Below, in pieces: positions 41,380-51,659 of a stretch of DNA of 64,000 nt; position 1 is the first letter of the stretch, and every line of letters starts with the position of its first letter. Below the pieces are notes generated by a model that worked only from the letters and a program-made list of their open reading frames with translations, was not told the origin of the DNA and did not search any database. Position numbers and translations under genes: made by a program. The DNA comes from Rhizophagus clarus (Eukaryota; Glomeromycota; Glomeromycetes; Glomerales; Glomeraceae). The DNA lies in contig BLAL01000286.1 in the NCBI GenBank assembly GCA_015698045.1, positions 434,001 through 498,000 of the forward strand, read 5' to 3'.

Positions 41380-42585
41380 ATGGACTTATATGTGTATAAT
41401 TTGGATGAATATAGTAGTGATACTAGGCAAGGAAATGAATATGCTCCAATATGGCCCTTTCGTCTTGCTGTAGCTGGTAGCTCAGATTCTGGAAAAACTA
41501 CTATGCTTATTAATTTACTAATGGGAGACGCAAAAGCCAAAGAGGATGGAACTCGATATATTCTTTGTGATAAAATAGTCCTTATTGGTAGATATTTAGA
41601 CGAACCTAAATGGCAAATAGTAAAGGATTTCTTTGATGATGATGAAAGTGTAACATTCGAAGCAATCTCATATCACCAAATGCCAGATGTAGAAGACTTT
41701 GATCCCAAAATTGCTACTGTAGTTATATTTGAGGATTTAATGGATGCCCCTAAAAATATTCAAGAAAAAATAACTGGCTACTTTACTCATGGACGACATA
41801 GAAATATTTCAGCTATTTATGTAGCCTAAAGATTCTATGCTATTCCAAAAGCAATTCGAGAAAATGTAAATTATATTTCTCTACATGGTGGCCATGGCAG
41901 TTTAAGTGATACAAAGTGTATCATTAGACAATATACTAATTAATCAGATTCTCTTGCTTCAATAATTGACGAACTAACTTTAAGTAGAGAATTCATAGTA
42001 TTTGACTTGAGACGTCCTAAAACTGATCCCCTATCAATTAGAGTTCGATGGGATACTAGCCTTAGAACTATTATGGAATAATCCAATAATGATTCTAGAA
42101 TCATCACAGATTCATCTAAGATCGATCTAAAATCATCCAAGAATGATTCTAGTCGATTTACTTCTTATGGACAGAAGGTAATAGCCGAAGCTAAAAAGAA
42201 CAATTTGTTAGAAGAGTTTGCCCAGAACTTTCCTTCTCCTAAGGAACGTAAACTTTACTTGAAACAAGATGCCTTATCGAAGGCAAAAAATTCAGATATT
42301 TGGGCTAAATATGTTTTTAGAGAAGCTTATGGAATAAATGATCGTACTCTTGGAGATAAGTATAAGAAATTCCTATCTCAAGTTAAGAATGTATATATTA
42401 CTAGAAAGAACTCCCCAGTATCAGTATTACCTTTTGATCGATATAGAGAACTTTTGAATGAGCATCCTCTAAGTGATAAAAAAATAATAGAAGGCATCGA
42501 AGTACTTCTAAAACTATTCAATGATGGCTTAATGAAGAAGCCTATCATACAGGTAGGAATCAATAGTCTATTCCATTCTTTCTAA
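41380..42585 (+). pseudogene. A32-like packaging ATPase plus C-terminal extension, three TAA stops
   Basis: ATG 41,380. Walker A is RLAVAGSSDSGKTTMLINLL and Walker B is IATVVIFEDLMD; then FTHGRHRNISAIYVA, TAA (41,827), RFYAIPKAIRENVNYISLHG. This is the layout of A32/FtsK-HerA-type ATPases of Polintons and large DNA viruses, where Gln usually precedes the RFYAIPK-like segment, so CAA to TAA is likely. More TAA stops lie at 41,941 and 42,079. The same frame continues without a break as a ~165-residue charged extension (LEEFAQNFPSPKERKLYLKQ) to 42,583. The fusion could be real or a separate gene that lost its start. Its role would be genome packaging into capsids. Confidence 0.75.
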
Positions 42586-43132
42586 AAAGCTCAAGCAACT
42601 CTTCTCTAGTCGCATTTATAGATATAATACTTTTTTCCCTGCCATCTACTAATATTCTTGACATTTTTGTTACTAGACCAAGGGCCCTCAATGCACGGGA
42701 AACAAAGTTTTTACTTAATGGATTATTTATTCTGTCGCAATATATATCATAAAATACGGCAAAAGGTTTATTTATCCCTTCTTCTGCATATAAATCAAAT
42801 AATAATCGATATAAAGCTTTTTCCCCTACATCTTTATCCAGCTCATTAATCTGTTTGAGTAACCAAATTTTAATCGATTCAAATTCTTCTGGTACAGAGA
42901 AATCATAAAATTCCAACTGATATTCATAGTCTCGAGTAAAGGTAAAAGTAAGTTCATCATCTTGTGAAACACATTTAAATATTTTGATTAACTTATATAT
43001 ACTTTCATGTAAACTATCTATATCAGCACATCCATGCACTGTACGTCGAAATTCGATAGTAGATAAGCCTCTTCTTGGCTTGGCCAATGCAAGTCCACAA
43101 ACTGGGCAGTATTTTCTAATTTGCTTAACCAT
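42560..43132 (-). CDS. Zinc finger + winged-helix-like protein, unknown
   Basis: 190 intact residues from ATG 43,132. The N-terminus has KYCPVCGLALAKPRRG with a further Cys at HGC, and the C-terminal third (FYDIYCDRINNPLSKNFVSR, LGLVTKMSRILVDGREKS) resembles the winged-helix tail found on viral primase-helicases. Its end overlaps the end of the ATPase extension by 26 bases. It may bind DNA in replication, but this is a guess from the fold-like pattern. Confidence 0.5.
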   Translation of the reverse strand: MVKQIRKYCPVCGLALAKPRRGLSTIEFRRTVHGCADIDSLHESIYKLIKIFKCVSQDDELTFTFTRDYEYQLEFYDFSVPEEFESIKIWLLKQINELDKDVGEKALYRLLFDLYAEEGINKPFAVFYDIYCDRINNPLSKNFVSRALRALGLVTKMSRILVDGREKSIISINATREELLELFRKNGIDY

Positions 43133-43185
43133 CTTTTATTCGAAATTTTCTATATAAAAAATAAAATAATTTAATTACCTGTTTT

Positions 43186-43779
43186 TTATATTTCTTCTTT
43201 ACTGCAGTCTTCACAAAGACCATTTTCAGGTAACTTATTAAGATTTACAGGCATTTGGCACTCTTTACATAAGGCAATGTTAAGTTCGGCAAGCCTTCTT
43301 AATTGTGCCTCTTGTTGTGTTTCTCTTTGTCTTCTTTCAACAAATTGGCGTGTTTCTTCAACCCTTTGCCTATAGTCTGGATTACGCTGATTCCATTCAG
43401 CATAAAAGTTAATTCTATTAGTAATTGCAGTTTCAAGAAGTTCAAGTCTTCTTGGAGTATCCTGCCAATACAATAGAGAAGGATTAGACTGAGCAATTTC
43501 TACATACCTTGGAGGAACAAGATAATAATCTTCTATTATTTCATATCCAACATGTTGAATTAAATGAAAATACGTTCTAGTTCCATATTGAACCATACGT
43601 CCAGTTTCTATATTAAGATAACTTTGCCTTACTTCTGTAAGTGGAGGTGCAGTTGCTCTTCGAACCAATCCACTATTAAGATAATCATATGCTTCTATAA
43701 CTAGCTGATTAAATGTTGGACCACCAACACGAATTGTTCTACCAGTTAATGGATTAATAGTATATCTATTAGCACTCAT
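43186..43779 (-). CDS. 2-cysteine-adaptor-like virus protein with C-terminal zinc ribbon
   Basis: 197 intact residues from ATG 43,779. The N-terminus reads YTINPLTGRTIRVGGPTFNQ, and a second, weaker copy follows (YLNIETGRMVQYGTRTYFHL). NP-x-TGR-x-I-x-x-GG-x-T-[YF] is the core of the 2-cysteine adaptor domain known from iridoviruses and other large DNA viruses, here without the flanking cysteines. The C-terminus has CKECQMPVNLNKLPENGLCEDC, a two-CxxC zinc ribbon. It supports a viral rather than retroelement origin for this gene block. Confidence 0.6.
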   Translation of the reverse strand: MSANRYTINPLTGRTIRVGGPTFNQLVIEAYDYLNSGLVRRATAPPLTEVRQSYLNIETGRMVQYGTRTYFHLIQHVGYEIIEDYYLVPPRYVEIAQSNPSLLYWQDTPRRLELLETAITNRINFYAEWNQRNPDYRQRVEETRQFVERRQRETQQEAQLRRLAELNIALCKECQMPVNLNKLPENGLCEDCSKEEI

Positions 43780-43845
43780 CTTTTTTTATTAATACATTAG
43801 TATAGGCTATGTTCAATTATGATTTTTTCTAAAAATAAATAATAC

Positions 43846-43940
43846 CTAGTGACAAAGTTACTTTGTCATCAGCCTTTGTACAAAAAAATGAAAATTGTCT
43901 AGTGACAAAGTTACTTCGTCATCAGTCTTTATGCAAATTT
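43846..43940. repeat. Two copies of a palindromic repeat
   Basis: CTAGTGACAAAGTTACTTYGTCATCAG occurs at about 43,849-43,876 and 43,899-43,926. Each copy pairs with itself (GACAAAGT/ACTTTGTC). The pair lies in the short gap between two minus-strand genes, where it could act as a terminator or promoter element. Confidence 0.5.
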
Positions 43941-43952
43941 TTAATAATAAAT

Positions 43953-44375
43953 TTATGGCTTATTACTAAGAAGTTCAGCTAATATATCTTCAGCTTCATT
44001 TTCATTAAGTTTACGTCTAGGTAATGCTTCCTTAAGAATATGATTATATAAATCATAGACCTTTATAATTTTAAAAGCAAGGTCTGGATTATGTGAATAC
44101 TTTGCTCGAATCATGGAAACCTTCTCAGCATGCGATTCTTTATTTGGCAACAATTTCTTAGCTGTATAATGAATATAGCCTTCTGGATTGTTGGCAGATT
44201 CTATTTTCTTAATATAGTTTACGTGATTTTTTATAAGATAACTTTCTTTACTGTATCCATCTCGTAAACCTGCTAATATAACATTCTTTAAAGCTTCTAT
44301 AATATCAGCTAAATACGTTTCGTGCTTAATAAAACTAGGATGTTTGTTTGTGAATGGGAATGAGTCGTGTTCCAT
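43953..44375 (-). CDS. Unknown helical protein, paralogue of the 9505-9888 gene
   Basis: 140 intact residues from ATG 44,375. Helical and Lys/Glu-rich, with YIHYTAKKLLPNKESHAEKV, the match to the 9.5-kb gene. It lies 36 bases after the DNA polymerase stop in the same direction. Function unknown; its presence in both fragments marks it as a core gene of this element family. Confidence 0.55.
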   Translation of the reverse strand: MEHDSFPFTNKHPSFIKHETYLADIIEALKNVILAGLRDGYSKESYLIKNHVNYIKKIESANNPEGYIHYTAKKLLPNKESHAEKVSMIRAKYSHNPDLAFKIIKVYDLYNHILKEALPRRKLNENEAEDILAELLSNKP

Positions 44376-44411
44376 TTTTTTATTACTACATCTAAGGAAA
44401 AAAATATTTAA

Positions 44412-46250
44412 TTATACAGTCCATACCACTTGGTTAGTATTTTTTACATGACACTCTCCTTCTTTTTCGAATTTTAGAACTTTTAGAGTCTTAAAGGCAT
44501 CTTTAGAGCAGGTATAAAGAGGAGAGTTGTTAACATCTTCTTCTAGAATGAACCCATCAGTATGAATACGCCTGACTTTATCTACATAGGGTTGTACCAT
44601 TTCAGAAATAAACTTTCGACCATGTGCTAGAAGAAATAGGGCAATTCTTGGGTATTCACCTTTAAAGGGATTACCTGGATTTGTAAATTGGAATCTCCAC
44701 TGCTCTTCTCCTATTGGTACAATTGAGTCTAATACCTCACCATCTGGAAAGTCAAAAGATTTACTCGATGTTGTAAGAGTCTTGTATGTTTTCTTTCTTT
44801 GGCAAAGTGCACCCCATAGTGTATTAAGAATTCTTTTAACTACTTGGCTAGCGATAGCACCTTGATTCTTAATTTTTAAGAGAAAATCTACATACTCTCC
44901 AAAGATTACACTACCTCGAATTCGGGTTTCTTTTTCATAAATAAGGGCATTAGAGACTCCATCCTGAATTAATGTAACTTGGAGACCAAGAGCTTTGGCA
45001 CGTGTAAGATCAATATGAGTATATACATTATGATAATTATATCGAAATAGTGGGGTATCCCTCTTTTCAATACTTGCACGAAATATTCCAAAATGGCTAT
45101 ATCCTCGATGGTTAGTAAAGTCTTTTAATATTTGAAACCTACCTTTACCAATAGGAAAATTTACAGCTGATTGCTGAATACTAGGATAAAGACTTGTTTT
45201 ATCGTAACTTCTTCCATATCCTTTCCAGTTATTTTGTGCCCAGATAATCCCTCCCATCATTGCTTTACTTATCCATTGTGCTTCAAGCGCATCAAGAGGT
45301 TCATTAGCAGGAATACCTACACTTAATTTTTCGAATAGCCAAAGAGCCGTTTTCTTTATGTTCCAATCAAGTAATGATATATCAATTGGAAGGCCTAGCT
45401 TTTTCGTCTCCTGTAAAAAGGCATCTCGTTCAGCATTAATTCTGATATATGCCTTTTCCAATGATTTTTGACGTTTAGCTGGAACGAAGGAGTAGTTTTT
45501 GCTAAACTTAAGTTTTTGAAATTGCTGGACGGTAATAGACTTAATTGCCTTTCCATTATATACGTGAACTATATCATTTACTTCATTCTCCTGATAAGTT
45601 ATAAACTTTTTTGGCTTTTTACATTCAAAGCTGGGATGTTTTCTATCTGGATTGGATACGAGAGAATAGTATCCATTAGTGAAAGTAAGGGTTATTCTTC
45701 TTTGTGCTGGACTCTTAGAAATATAAGTATGATCACCTACTACATTGATAGCAATACTTCGAGCTAATCATTCTATTTTTTCAATACAGGCAATTGGAAT
45801 AGGATTATCTCGTGCCAAATTTAGATAATCTTTAATGTACTCAGGTTTTTCAATAGTTTGAGGCATATTCGAATAAGTGCCATAAGCCATTTTTAAGCAC
45901 TGATAAAGGCAGTTATTTGTATCACCACATCCACCTGATACCACTGGCAAATCTCTCATATAAATGATAAAGTTATCAAACCACTCTGGATCACCTATAT
46001 TATCAGGCATTTGGCTCTCATCGTAGTGGTCAAGTAAGGAGAAAAGATTTGCGTCATCTTCATTAGTAGTCCAGCAACCTGGCTTCCAATTCTCATAAGG
46101 AAGTAAGATTTGAAACTGTTTGCCTGGATATCGGGCTTTAAGTTTTTGATCAAGATTTGCAATTCTTTCTCTAAAGAACTGTTAGCCACTAAACTTAACT
46201 TCTATGATATCTGGCCTATTTGGTAAATGACGAATTAGTCTTGAAAACAT
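44412..46250 (-). pseudogene. Family B DNA polymerase (Polinton/virus type), two in-frame stops
   Basis: ATG 46,250, 612 codons, with TAA at 46,182-46,184 and TGA at 45,768-45,770. Polymerase motif A is GRSYDKTSLYPSIQ (about codon 350), motif B is VVKRILNTLWGALCQRK, and motif C is RRIHTDGFILEED (about codon 568), so the palm looks complete. The N-terminal part is short for protein-primed polymerases (often over 1000 residues) and I see no clear 3'-5' exonuclease motifs. Codons 104-120 (VVSGGCGDTNNCLYQCLKMA) resemble an OTU-like Cys protease start, an uncertain call. After the stop at codon 161, coding goes on with VGDHTYISKSPAQRRITLTF. Likely role: replicating the element's DNA. Confidence 0.8.
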
Positions 46251-46332
46251 TTCTTTGAAATATATAGTATTTATTTAATTACTAATTTTTCGTTACTATA
46301 TTTGAAAAAAATAAAATAACTAGCCCTTATAA

Positions 46333-47518
46333 TTAATCAATTTCACCAAATAAGCCATCATCAGATAAGCCATCATTATAATCTGATTCGTATTCTTCAT
46401 CATTGGCCTCCATACATTCATATTCATTTATTTGGCTATGACATTCTATTATCTGTGGTTGTAATTTTGCAACTTTATAGCCAGAAGGAGATTTTACAAA
46501 TACAGTTTCCTTATTCTCGTTGTATCTTTTTAGATAGTTAGCAAGTTCTACGCATTTTATTTGCCTATCTACATTATCATTGTATTTGAGCCATTCTTTT
46601 AGCTTATCTATGGCATCATTAAATTTGACGAGATATAGGTTATCTCTTCTTATAATCTTATCAAATTCTTCCAATTCAGCTAAGAGGATATCCCAGTTAT
46701 AGGGGTCATCTTCATCTATATATTTAGCCCAACATTCTTTGGCTACAGAATATAGCTCATCTATCATTTCATCACGAGAATTCTTGTACCAAGACTTTAT
46801 GTAGTCATATTTATGTCTATCTATCCATTCCCAATATTTGGTGGTATTCATTTTAGGCATGGGATCTGGATCAACTTTTTGAACTGGTTTTGATACTTCT
46901 TGTGATATAGACGGTTCAGCTGGTATAGAAGGACCAGGTATTCTGTATGGTTCTGGCTCTATCTCTGGATCTTGCTCTGGTTTTTGCTCTACCTCTGGTT
47001 CTTGATCTGACTTAGCCGAAGGTGGTATAAGAGTATTTAGTTCTGTTATGAAGTTATTTATTAAGTTTTCAACAGATTCTGAAGCAACGGGTTGGTCTTC
47101 TGTCTCCTCTTGTTCTGACTTTGAAGGAACTGGAGGTGAACTTTTCTTTTGCTCATTTGGTATATCTATTCCAATTTGTGCTAAGAACTGATCGAGAGCT
47201 TTAGGATCAGATACAGATTTTTTAGGAATATCAATCTCCTCGATATTAATCTCATCAGTTTCATGAATCCAGTTATTACTAAGATATTTCTCGTATAAAG
47301 TCTTTTTAGATAAGTTGTAAACTCTAGTATGTTTTTTATCAATATAAATTCGTTCACTTGTTATATTTAACTCATTAGATAATGTTCTTGCAACTACAAC
47401 TTTAGATAAGGGTGTAATATTTCTATTTCCACAGTAGCTTGTATAGGTGGCATATAATATATGAACTGGTAAGCATGTAGTTGTATAATCCGCTTCTGCT
47501 AAATCAGGAAATTTTATA
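46333..47518 (-). pseudogene. Truncated protein with primase-helicase-like tail
   Basis: The frame is open from the breakpoint at about 47,518 to 46,333 (about 395 codons) but has no ATG until 46,860, so its 5' end has been cut off. The first part (HILYATYTSYCGNRNITPLS, KVVVARTLSNELNITSERIY, KKHTRVYNLSKKTLYEKYLS) resembles the winged-helix tail of D5-type viral primase-helicases. A Pro/Glu/Ser-rich linker and a charged C-terminal domain (WEWIDRHKYDYIKSWYKNSR ... acidic end) follow. It sits just upstream of the polymerase on the same strand. The helicase call is tentative. Confidence 0.5.
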
Positions 47519-48816
47519 GTGCGAAAAGTTGCGCAAGATTACGCATCATAATATTTCGTAAGTTTCCAGACCCGCCGCAAGTTTGCGTAAGTGTAATATT
47601 TTGTAACTTTTTAAAATATTTCGAAATATTACGATATGCAAAGTTTCGGTTCATAATATTGTGTAATTTTATTGCATAATATTTCACAACTTTTTAAAAT
47701 ATTTTGACGATTTGTAATTTTACATAAATATTTTGTAATGTTTCAAAATTCATTTTTGTACTATAAGTTTATATAATGTATATTTTATTAGATATAATAT
47801 GAATTAAATTATAAAAATTACAAGTATTTATTACTATATACAGAATATATAAAAGTAAAAAAAGAAAGAGTAACGATACAATTAGATGTAAAAAGAAGAG
47901 AAACAGCTATAGTAACATTGGTATTAAATATAAAGATAAAAGAAATATTGTTAGTATTGTTAGTATTAAGTTAAAAAGTGTTAAAGAAACAGTAAAAGGA
48001 GTAAAAGAAACATGAATATTATCGTTAGTATTAAAGTACAAGTAAAAAGGAATAAAGGAAACGTAGATAGTATTGTTAGTATTACGACATAAAGTAATAA
48101 AGAAGTAAAAAAAAACGCGTTAATATTAAAATAATTAGTATTAATAAATAAATATTTCTATACCTGCAAAGTAATTGAACAAAAGAATAAAGAAATAAAG
48201 AGAAAGGAAAAAAAACATGTTGTTAGTATTGTTAGTATCGTTAGTATTAAAGTACAAGTAAAAAGGAATAAAGGAAACATGGATATTATTGTTAGTATTA
48301 CGATACAAAGTAACAAAGAGGTAAAAAAAAATGTGTTAATATTAAAATAATTAGTATTAATAAATAAATATTTCTATACCTGCAAAGAGAATAAAGAAAT
48401 AAAGAGAAAGGAAAAAATAAACATGTTGTTAGTATTGTTAGTATCGTTAGTATTAAAGTACAAGTAAAAAGGAATAAAGAAAACATGGATATTATTGTTA
48501 GTATTATGATACAAAGTAACAAAGAGGTAAAAAAAAATGAAAATAATTAGTATTAATAAACAAATATTTCTATACCTGCAAAGCAATAAATTATGAAATA
48601 TATGTAAATATATTGTATATAATTAAAGAAATAATAGAAAGAAGAGACAAAAAAATTAAAAATATTGAACAAAAGAATAAAGAAATAAGAGACAAAAATA
48701 AATAAGACAAAAAACGCGTGCATGATTAAATGATTAAATCACATGCAAGGATCAACCTAATTTTGATTGGCCAGAAAATACGATATCGTAAAATTACGGA
48801 AATCCGCATTTTAAAA
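47519..48816. repeat. AT-rich end sequence of a foreign element with CGTAATATTTCG repeats
   Basis: The coding frame to the left breaks at 47,518-47,520. Then 47,521-47,760 repeats variants of GCATAATATTTCG / TTGCGTAAG, like subterminal repeats. From 47,780 GTTAGTATTG-rich sequence follows, with a ~245-bp block that contains AAAGTACAAGTAAAAAGGAA repeated in tandem (about 48,220-48,590, with further copies at 47,940-48,180). ATTTTGATTGGCC near 48,761 has a match at 60,015. It resembles the left arm of a CACTA-type element; the outer end is unresolved. Confidence 0.45.
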
Positions 48817-49123
48817 AATCATGTACATCGTTACAGAAATTGTATATGCACAATTACTAAATATCATTCCCTCGTGATAAATTAAAAATTATCAACACAA
48901 ATTCAACACAAATTCAACAAATTTAACGAAATTTGGCCAAAATTAACAAATTTTTTACCAGAATTATCAACACAAATTGAACACAAATTGAACACAAATT
49001 TCAGCTACGATTTATTTATGTCACACCCGTATTGTTAAGAATTAATAACCATTTTATTTATTAAAACAATATTATTATGGTAAAAAAAATGCTATTACGT
49101 GTGATATATATAAAAAATAATAT

Positions 49124-50511
49124 TTATTTCCTATGCAACCCATAATTCTCTAATAAACTATTTACATACCGACCTTCCTCCTCCGTGTTATAAGAGTCAC
49201 TAGAAAGTATATCATCGTCAGCTATGCCATCATTAGCTGCACCATTGTTGGCCGCACTATCGTTAGCCGCACTATCGTTAGGCCTACCATCGTTAGTCGC
49301 ACCATCGTCAGCCGCACCTGCTCCATCATCAGCTGCTCCATCACCACCATTATCTACATCATTACCATCATGAGAATCATCGTCCGAATGTGTAAATTTA
49401 TCCCTATTTTCCAACTTTTGCTAAAAATAAATAAATAAATAAATAAACTGTAATTCAAATAATTCACATTTTGCAAATTGTAAATTAAAAACTTACTAAG
49501 TTGTTGATTATCTTCGACTTCGCTCATTTGAATGTTTTGATTATTAGGATTTAAGTACGTTTCACATATGCTAATCGCATAAGCTATTTGGGTTTTTGAG
49601 GGATTTTTATTTTTTTTTCGCAACTTATCGATTATCAGCAACATATATGTCGTAGGTTGCCCATCTTTAACCTTTTTAAATAGGTTGTTGTAACATCTTT
49701 TCACCTCCGGCTTACTCTTCCATTCCTGAATCTTTGACAGACTAACCTGAGTGTTAATAGACGGTAATTTATGCCCAGTCGCTTCAAAAACAGAATACAT
49801 AACATCTTTGACTCTAGACGTGAACGTCTCTCGTATGCTTCTATGTTGTTATACTAACTATTAAAAAAAAATATTAGTATGAAATTTAATAAAATTCATA
49901 ATTGCTTTAACTTACAGTCGGGGCAATTTTTTTTTCGAAAAAAATAATCCATTGATTTTTTTTGAACTGGCGTATAAATTCTGGGTTTTCGTCTTTTAAA
50001 TATTTTTTGGTAGCGAGTCTGTACTCGTCTTGCAAAGGATAAATAAAATTTTTAAATAAAATTTTTGACACCTTCTTAACGAACTCCTAATCAAACGAGG
50101 TTAGCATTTCAGGTTTACATTAAATAATATTCATCTTTATTACCTTTATATACTTCAGATCTATTGTATTATTATTTTTGTTATCATCGTTAAGTTTTTT
50201 TTCTATGCCCGAGAGACAGATTTCAAGATTTTTTTGTCCGGTGATAAGAACTTCAAGCTTAAAAATTATCTGCGAATTGGTTCTTAATAGTTTCTCTATT
50301 GATTTTTTATTAACTTTAACAATAAAATATAATTTACTATATATTATATAATTTCTTATAAAAAATTGATACATATCATGTCATATATACCTTCAACGTT
50401 ATCGTCTGATAATCTTATTCGTTTCTCAGCTTCACTACTCTTCTCAGTATTACGTCTTGAGATTCTTTCATTATCATCAATATTTCGTTTTTCACCACGT
50501 TTTGTAGCCAT
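49124..50511 (-). CDS. CACTA-2 accessory gene (gene 2), about 5 exons
   Basis: ATG at 50,511 starts MATKRGEKRNIDDNERISRR. Further exons encode KSIEKLLRTNSQIIFKLEVL, then FVKKVSKILFKNFIYPLQDE to IIFFEKKIAP, then SIRETFTSRVKDVMYSVFEA (about 49,847-49,508) and a last exon (about 49,425-49,124) with Asp/Asn/Ala-rich repeats of AADDGA type, ending ENYGLHRK. Donors are GTATATATG, GTAATAAAG, GTAAGTTAA and GTAAGTTTT. Four introns are inferred by eye. It is transcribed away from the transposase, like gene 2 of CACTA-1. Function unknown; binding of subterminal repeats is inferred from position. Confidence 0.6.
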
Positions 50512-51659
50512 CGGGATAATATGTGAGGGAGGAGATATGAACTAAACTTGAAAAGGAGAAAAAAATATTACTGGAAATTTGAAGAGGAACTAGAAATACG
50601 AAAGGAGAAAAATATGAGAAAAAGGGGAAAGACATGAACCAGAAATTTGAAAATGAGGAACTAAAAATACGAAAAAGGGGAAATACATGAACCAGATGTT
50701 CAGAAAAAGGAGGCAAGCTGTCATAATGTCATTTCCGCCATTCTATACTAAAAAAGAAAAAAAACTTGCGAAATATTGCGAAAAATGGATAAACTAATGT
50801 GAAATATTATGAAAAATGAATGAACTAATGCAAAAATTTTGCATCGTGATATTACGAAAAAAAAATTGTAACACTTTCATGAGAGAATTTTTAAAAAAAC
50901 TCTCGTAAAAGCATATAGTACAATCGAAGTATTAATCAACACCCATTTATAAAAAAATAAGATGTTACACATGTTGGGCTTTGTATGCATGGCAAAAAAA
51001 AAGTTGCAGCCAGTGAACTCATTTGGCTGATCAGATTGATAGTGATCTTGAACGCTTATAACTGATTATCGCATAAATTTGTGGCTGATCATCTGTCCAT
51101 TATTGTAAAATGTGTTAAGCCAATAAATTTGCGGCTGATTATCAGATGATTAGCCGATTGAATAAGCTGTATTAGCCATCCGGATTCTTACAGCCCGTTA
51201 CAGCAAATTCAAAATATGCGAAACATTCAGCACTTTTGCTGTCAGGTTCGCGGGTTGACAGGTTGCCGGCAAATTGAAATAGTAAACAAAATAATAAACA
51301 ATATTTATATGTTACATCATAGACTTGTTACATTTATTTTTAGATTTGCCAGCCCACAAACTCGGCAAGTTCCTGGCAGCAAAATTGCTGAGTGTTTCGC
51401 ATATTTTAAATTTTGCTATAATGCGTAAATTTGCGAATGATTCCACGATATTAGCCACCAGATTCTTACAGCCAGTTCCATTCATTAATGCATAAATTTG
51501 CGTAGTCGTATCTATTCAAATAACTCAATCAATTGTAATCCATTCAATTAATTCATAAATTTTTACAATGAAATATAATTTTATTAGCACACAAAATCTC
51601 ATATAAATTGAATAGTGAATTGATACTTTTCATCAAATTTGACGCGTTAATTTAGCAAC
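50512..51659. promoter_or_regulatory. Spacer between divergent CACTA-2 genes, with repeats
   Basis: 50,516-50,720 is purine-rich (leader of the minus gene). 50,755-50,870 holds repeats of GCGAAATATTGCGAAAAATG, related to those at 47.5 kb. 50,985-51,200 repeats ATAAATTTGYGGCTGATYAT. A MITE lies at 51,200-51,421. The whole probably contains two divergent promoters. Confidence 0.45.
51200..51421. mobile_element. MITE, ~220 bp
   Basis: The left arm has AAATATGCGAAACATTCAGC then ACTTTTGCTGTCAGG, and the right arm is the reverse complement of AAATATGCGAAACACTCAGC then AATTTTGCTGCCAGG. TTAGCCAYCMRGATTCTTAC flanks it directly on both sides (about 51,172 and 51,454), either a duplicated host repeat or a large target duplication. 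Confidence 0.65.

Noticed and set aside
41380-42585. Three TAA codons in the ATPase frame might mean TAA is read as glutamine
   Set aside because: Other genes here use TAA as a normal stop (for example 9880-10,337 and several intact ORFs end in TAA), and TGA and TAG also interrupt frames. C-to-T decay explains all of them.
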